From Olsenella_K sp051878835 (GTDB lineage Bacteria; Actinomycetota; Coriobacteriia; Coriobacteriales; Atopobiaceae): a stretch of DNA of 64,000 nt. A model generated the notes under the pieces. That model did no database searches and was not told where the DNA came from. It saw only the letters and a list, made by a program, of their open reading frames with translations. Numbering within the stretch: the first letter of the stretch is position 1; every line of letters begins with the position of its first letter. Of this stretch, positions 60,593 to 64,000 are shown piece after piece. The DNA is taken from positions 1 through 64,000 of the forward strand of contig JBJEKW010000011.1 in assembly GCA_051878835.1 (NCBI GenBank), written 5' to 3'. The translations under genes and the position numbers were made by a program.

Positions 60593-61888
60593 CTAGCCGC
60601 GCAGCCTCTGCAGCAGGCTGGCGCCCTCGGGCGTCACGTCCAGCGTCGCGAAGTAGTCCGCGGGCGTCTCGGCGCGGCGGATCAGCTGCGACGTGCCGTC
60701 CTGGCGCAGCAGCACCTCGGCCGAGCGCAGGCGGCCGTTGTAGTTGTAGCCCATGGAGTAGCCGTGCGCACCGGTGTCGTGGATGTACAGCAGGTCGCCC
60801 ACGCGCACCTGGGGCAGCTGGCGGTCCCACGCGAACTGGTCGTTGTTCTCGCACAGGCCGCCCACCACGTTGTACGTGTGCGTTGCGGGCTCATCCTCGT
60901 GCCCCACCACCGTGATGTGGTGGTACGCGCCGTACATGGCGGGTCTCATCAGGTTGGCCGCGCAGGCGTCCACGCCCAGGTAGTCCTTGTAGGTGACCTT
61001 CTCGTGGATCACGCGCGTCACCAGGGCGCCGGCGGGGCCCGTCATCCAGCGGCCCAGCTCGGTCTTTATCTGCAGGTCTCCCATGCCGGCGGGCACCAGC
61101 ACCTCCTCATAGGCCTGGCGCACGCCCTCGCCTATGGCGGCTATGTCGTTCTGGGGCTGGCCGGGCTCGTAGGCTACGCCGATGCCGCCCGAGAGGTCCA
61201 CGAACCCGATGTGTATGCCCAGCTCGCCGGACAGCTGCGCCGCCAGGCCAAACAGCTGGCGCGCCAGGCGCGGGTAGTAGTCGTTGCCCAGGGTGTTGCT
61301 GGCCAGGAAGGCGTGGATGCCGAACTCCTGCACGCCCTCGTCGCGCAGCTCGGTGAACGCCTGGCGCAGCTGCGCCACGGTCATGCCGAACTTAGCGTCC
61401 TGGGGGTTTCCGATGATGCCGTTGGCCGCCTCGAACGTGCCGCCGGGATTCACGCGGCAGCACACCGTCTGGGGGAACTCCCCCAGGTTCTGCCGCCAGA
61501 AGTCCAGCTGGTCGTACGAGTCGAAGTTGATGATGGCACCCAGCTGGCGCGCCAGCCGGTAGTCGGCCACGGGCGTGTCGTTCGAGGTGAACATGGCGTC
61601 ATGCCCGCGCAAGCCGCAGGCGGCGGACAGCATGAGCTCGGTGCCCGTGGCGCAGTCGGTGCCGCAGCCGTACTCCTTCAGTATCTGCAGGATGGCGGGG
61701 TTGGGCGTGGCCTTCACGGCAAAGTACTCGCGGAAGCCCTCGTTCCACGCGAAGGCGTCCAGAAGGGCCTGCGCGCGACGGCGTATCTCGGCCTCGCTGT
61801 ACAGGTGGAACGGCGTGGGGTACTGGCTGGCCAGCTGCTGCAGCTGCTGAGCCGAGGCAAAGGGGCGCTTCGTGCTAGCGGTGCTCAC
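60593..61888 (-). CDS. lysA: diaminopimelate decarboxylase
   Basis: PLP enzyme converting meso-DAP to lysine. The 431-residue protein has the PLP lysine at residue 59 in YFAVKATP, a Gly-rich phosphate loop (DLSGGIGVAYEPGQ) and the C-terminal beta domain with GGLCENNDQ. Notable is GIHAFLASNTLGNDYY in place of the commoner histidine loop. The GTG start at 61888 has GGAG eight bases upstream. It is the first gene after a lysine riboswitch, so it should be repressed when lysine is plentiful. Confidence 0.94.
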   Translation of the reverse strand: MSTASTKRPFASAQQLQQLASQYPTPFHLYSEAEIRRRAQALLDAFAWNEGFREYFAVKATPNPAILQILKEYGCGTDCATGTELMLSAACGLRGHDAMFTSNDTPVADYRLARQLGAIINFDSYDQLDFWRQNLGEFPQTVCCRVNPGGTFEAANGIIGNPQDAKFGMTVAQLRQAFTELRDEGVQEFGIHAFLASNTLGNDYYPRLARQLFGLAAQLSGELGIHIGFVDLSGGIGVAYEPGQPQNDIAAIGEGVRQAYEEVLVPAGMGDLQIKTELGRWMTGPAGALVTRVIHEKVTYKDYLGVDACAANLMRPAMYGAYHHITVVGHEDEPATHTYNVVGGLCENNDQFAWDRQLPQVRVGDLLYIHDTGAHGYSMGYNYNGRLRSAEVLLRQDGTSQLIRRAETPADYFATLDVTPEGASLLQRLRG

Positions 61889-62200
61889 GACATCATCTCC
61901 AAAGAAGAACGCACGTGCAGGCACGTCTCCCAGACCGTGAGCTTTTGGCCGGCCCCGAAGGATAGCGCCCCTGCACCTGTGTGCAGACAGTCGCACGGGT
62001 GTTTCCCGTACGCCCACCTGGTCGCGGTGCCCCCCGGCCAAGTTCGGCGGGCCTCGCCTCGTCCCAGATCGTGGCCTGCCGGCTCCCTGGAACCCATCGT
62101 GTCCGCTCCTCTATCGTGGTGAACACCCTAACACGCGCGCAAGCGTCCGCACACCCGATTTCGGGTGGCGTAACACAATGGGCATACAGCCGGAAGCAAT
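61889..62200 (-). other. lysA leader with lysine riboswitch and expression platform
   Basis: These 312 bases contain the riboswitch (61960-62116). Downstream of it in transcription order is a platform with ACGTGC-CT-GCACGT followed by GTTCTTCTTT (about 61896-61924), a terminator-like hairpin about 15-30 bases before the lysA start. Upstream is the promoter zone, with no clear -35/-10 pair. Confidence 0.75.
61960..62116 (-). promoter_or_regulatory. lysine riboswitch (L-box)
   Basis: On the minus strand the element opens with GATAGAGGAGCG (P1 5-prime arm, 62104-62115) and contains GGCCCGCCGAAC with the conserved GCCGAA (62043-62048). It ends with ACTGTC, a TGCAC-acag-GTGCA hairpin and GGGGCGCTATC (P1 3-prime arm near 61961-61971). 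These match the conserved core of lysine aptamers. It lies directly before lysA, the expected target. It is predicted to sense lysine and control lysA-dapA-dapB-dapH. Confidence 0.92.
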
Positions 62201-63325
62201 TTATGCCATCATGACCAGGCGCTCGTAGGTGCGCACGCCCTCCATCAGCACTTCCTCGTCGAAGTCGAAGGTGTCGGAGTGCAGCGCGATGCCCGTCCCC
62301 GTGCCCAAAAGCAAGAACACGCCGGGCAGGTACTGCTGGTACCAGGCGAAGTCCTCGGCTATCAGCAGCGGCTCGTCCAGCGTCCGCAGCTGCGGCAGCA
62401 CGGCGGCCACCTGCGCATACAGCGCCTCGTCGTTCACCACGGGCGGGTATCCTTCCGAGAAGTGCACGCTGGCCTGGCACCCCACCGCCTGGGCGTCCAG
62501 GTGCGCCAGGCGCTCGATGTCGGCGCGGCAGCGCTTGCCCATCTGCAGCGAGAAGGTCCTGAGGCTGCCCTCCAGCCGCGCGCTGGCGGCAATCTGGTTT
62601 CTGACCTGGCCTCCCTCGATGCGGCCGAACTTCAGCAGGCACGGCTCCTCGGTCTTTCGCTGGTCCATCATGCCGTAGGCGTCCAGCAGGAACAGCGCCG
62701 CCGCCTCGATGGCGTCGCGCCCCTCGCGCGGCTTCGCGATGTGGCTGGCCTTGCCCGTGAAGTCCACCGTGGTCTCGTTGCTGGCTGCCAGAAGTCCTCC
62801 CGGCCTGCTGGCCACCTGGCCCGCGGGCAGGTCCGGCCACAGGTGAAAGCCGAATATGCGGTCGACGCCCAGACGGTCGAACACGCCCGTCTGGCACACC
62901 ACCTTGGCACCGCCCGTGGTCTCCTCGGCGGGCTGGAACACCAGCAGCACCGAGCGCGGCAGCTCGTCCACGTGCAGCGCCAGGTGCTGCGCCAGCCCCA
63001 GCACCATGGCCATGTGGCCGTCGTGGCCGCAGGCATGCATGCGCCCGGGGTGCTGGCTGGCAAACGGGACCCCGGTGCGCTCCGTCACGGGCAGAGCGTC
63101 CATGTCGGAGCGGATGGCGGTTGCCGCGGGCGTGCCACGGTCCACCAGCAGGCACACCGTGGAGCGGCAGGGCTCGAACACGCTGATACGCTCGTCCGTC
63201 TGCGCCAGGGGGTCCAGCACCGAGTGCACGTAGGCCAGCGTCTGCGGCAGGTCGAAGTCCACCTCGGGAATGCGGTGCAGGTCGCGGCGGTACTTCCTCA
63301 GAAGGTCCGTGGTAGGCTCGGGCAT
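62201..63325 (-). CDS. M20 amidohydrolase, probable N-acetyl-diaminopimelate deacetylase
   Basis: A 374-residue M20D metallohydrolase: metal-ligand motifs RSDMDALPV, HACGHDGHMAM and FQPAEETTGGAKV, then HLWPDLPAG and a His in TGIALHSDTFDFDE. In the acetylase route a deacetylase of this family frees DAP from N-acetyl-DAP. Position between the aminotransferase and lysA, with dapH downstream, supports that role, though related M20 enzymes act on other acyl-amino acids. ATG 63325 has AAAGGAGAG upstream. Followed by the riboswitch region. Confidence 0.87.
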   Translation of the reverse strand: MPEPTTDLLRKYRRDLHRIPEVDFDLPQTLAYVHSVLDPLAQTDERISVFEPCRSTVCLLVDRGTPAATAIRSDMDALPVTERTGVPFASQHPGRMHACGHDGHMAMVLGLAQHLALHVDELPRSVLLVFQPAEETTGGAKVVCQTGVFDRLGVDRIFGFHLWPDLPAGQVASRPGGLLAASNETTVDFTGKASHIAKPREGRDAIEAAALFLLDAYGMMDQRKTEEPCLLKFGRIEGGQVRNQIAASARLEGSLRTFSLQMGKRCRADIERLAHLDAQAVGCQASVHFSEGYPPVVNDEALYAQVAAVLPQLRTLDEPLLIAEDFAWYQQYLPGVFLLLGTGTGIALHSDTFDFDEEVLMEGVRTYERLVMMA

Positions 63326-63416
63326 TTCTTCTCTCCTTTGGTTTGGCGACGGCAAAACGGAACGGGATGTCGCTCGGCGGGACACGACGCAGCGGGCCAC
63401 AACGGCACGGCAAGAC

Positions 63417-64000
63417 CTACGGGCGCTCGCCCAGCCCCTCGACGAAGGCCCCCAGGCGCTCCAGCCCCGCGGTCAGCGTGCCCTCGTCGCAGGCGTAGCT
63501 CAGGCGCACGTAGCCCTCGGCACCAAAGAAGACGCCGGGCACCAGCGCCACGCCGGCCTCGCGGATGGCGCGCTCGCAGAACTCCTCGCTGCCCATGCCC
63601 AGCTGGCTCACGCGCGGGAAGGCGTAGAACGCCCCCTGCGGCTCCTGCAGCGGAAGGCCCATGCGGCGGATGCGCTCCACCGTGAGGTCGAGACGACGCA
63701 GGTAGCTCTGGCGCATGGACTCGGTCGGCGTCGACAGCGCCTTCAGCGCGGCATGCTGCAGAAACGCGGGGACCGAGCTGACCATATACTGGTGCACCTT
63801 CGAGGCCTGCTCCATCACGCGCTGCGGCCCCAGCAGCCAGCCCAGCCTCCAGCCGGTCATGGCCCAGGGCTTGCTGAAGCTGTTCACGACCAGCGTGCGG
63901 TCGCGCAGCTCGGGATGGCGCTGGCAGAAGGCCTGGTAGTCGCTGGAGTACACCAGCCTGTGGTACACGTCGTCGCAGATCACGTACACGTCGCGCTCCA
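63417..64000 (-). CDS. class I/II aminotransferase, partial (probable N-acetyl-DAP aminotransferase)
   Basis: The C-terminal 190-odd codons of a PLP aminotransferase. Visible are ICDDVYHRLVY near the edge (the Asp-x-x-Tyr that binds the PLP ring and hydroxyl), the PLP lysine in NSFSKPWAMTGWRLGW, and an Arg in YVRLSYACD. The start lies beyond the right end of the window. Context suggests the aminotransferase step of the acetylase DAP route (PatA-like), but broad-specificity aspartate aminotransferases look the same. It is the first visible gene of the lysine cluster; a 91-base gap precedes the deacetylase. Confidence 0.85.
   Translation of the reverse strand, partial: ERDVYVICDDVYHRLVYSSDYQAFCQRHPELRDRTLVVNSFSKPWAMTGWRLGWLLGPQRVMEQASKVHQYMVSSVPAFLQHAALKALSTPTESMRQSYLRRLDLTVERIRRMGLPLQEPQGAFYAFPRVSQLGMGSEEFCERAIREAGVALVPGVFFGAEGYVRLSYACDEGTLTAGLERLGAFVEGLGERP

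Overview
The window is GC-rich, actinobacterial-type DNA. The gene set and protein style point to class Coriobacteriia, most likely an Olsenella/Parolsenella-like member of the Atopobiaceae. This is inferred from protein signatures, start-codon habits (ATG, many GTG, some TTG) and the intergenic repeats; no database search was run. There are no rRNA or tRNA genes, phage genes, insertion sequences or CRISPR arrays that I can support. Two 100-N runs (17654-17753 and 55750-55849) are scaffold joins whose flanks repeat the same 55 and 33 bases.

Layout, left to right. 149-8060: methionyl-tRNA synthetase, an alpha/beta hydrolase, then a MarR regulator driving a heterodimeric ABC exporter that ends at a strong terminator. 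8061-9020: a low-GC cassette encoding a secreted protein and a 51-residue membrane protein. 9178-15030: a GNAT/YpsA-like fusion, BioY, and cell-surface genes (transglutaminase lipoprotein, two RlpA-like double-psi-barrel proteins). 15105-18656 (minus): UbiB-family kinase with a phasin-like partner, the first gap, and a HAD phosphatase. 18657-19602 is a non-coding repeat block. 19603-25503: serC-serA-DUF1015 and a membrane-anchored polysaccharide deacetylase. 25733-33496: ArsR regulator, a large unassigned TPR-like membrane protein, dipeptidase, HAD protein, cold-shock protein and a CDF transporter.

From 33642 to 53858 almost everything is on the minus strand and much of it is DNA maintenance: addB-addA preceded by a YerC/TrpR-like regulator, dnaE with a zinc-ribbon membrane protein, desulfoferrodoxin, a NAD-synthetase-like protein that has lost both sets of catalytic motifs, and ruvC-ruvA-ruvB followed by a small protein and fhs. 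A perfect GAAC-N4-GTTC LexA-type box lies just upstream of ruvC. 54561-56094 is a second repeat block containing the second gap.

The right end (56095-64000, minus) holds an iron alcohol dehydrogenase, a small membrane protein and a complete acetylase-route lysine/diaminopimelate cluster: aminotransferase (cut by the window edge), M20 deacetylase, lysA, dapA, dapB, dapH. A lysine riboswitch lies between the deacetylase gene and lysA, so lysA-dapA-dapB-dapH should respond to lysine.

Most worth a second look: the motif-less NadE-like protein (38276-40165), the GGTACC/GGCGCC-centred palindromic repeat family shared by two loci 36 kb apart, the recurring GGC(C)AAGAAGC inverted repeats at gene ends, the acetyltransferase/YpsA fusion, the low-GC cassette and the TPR-like membrane protein.
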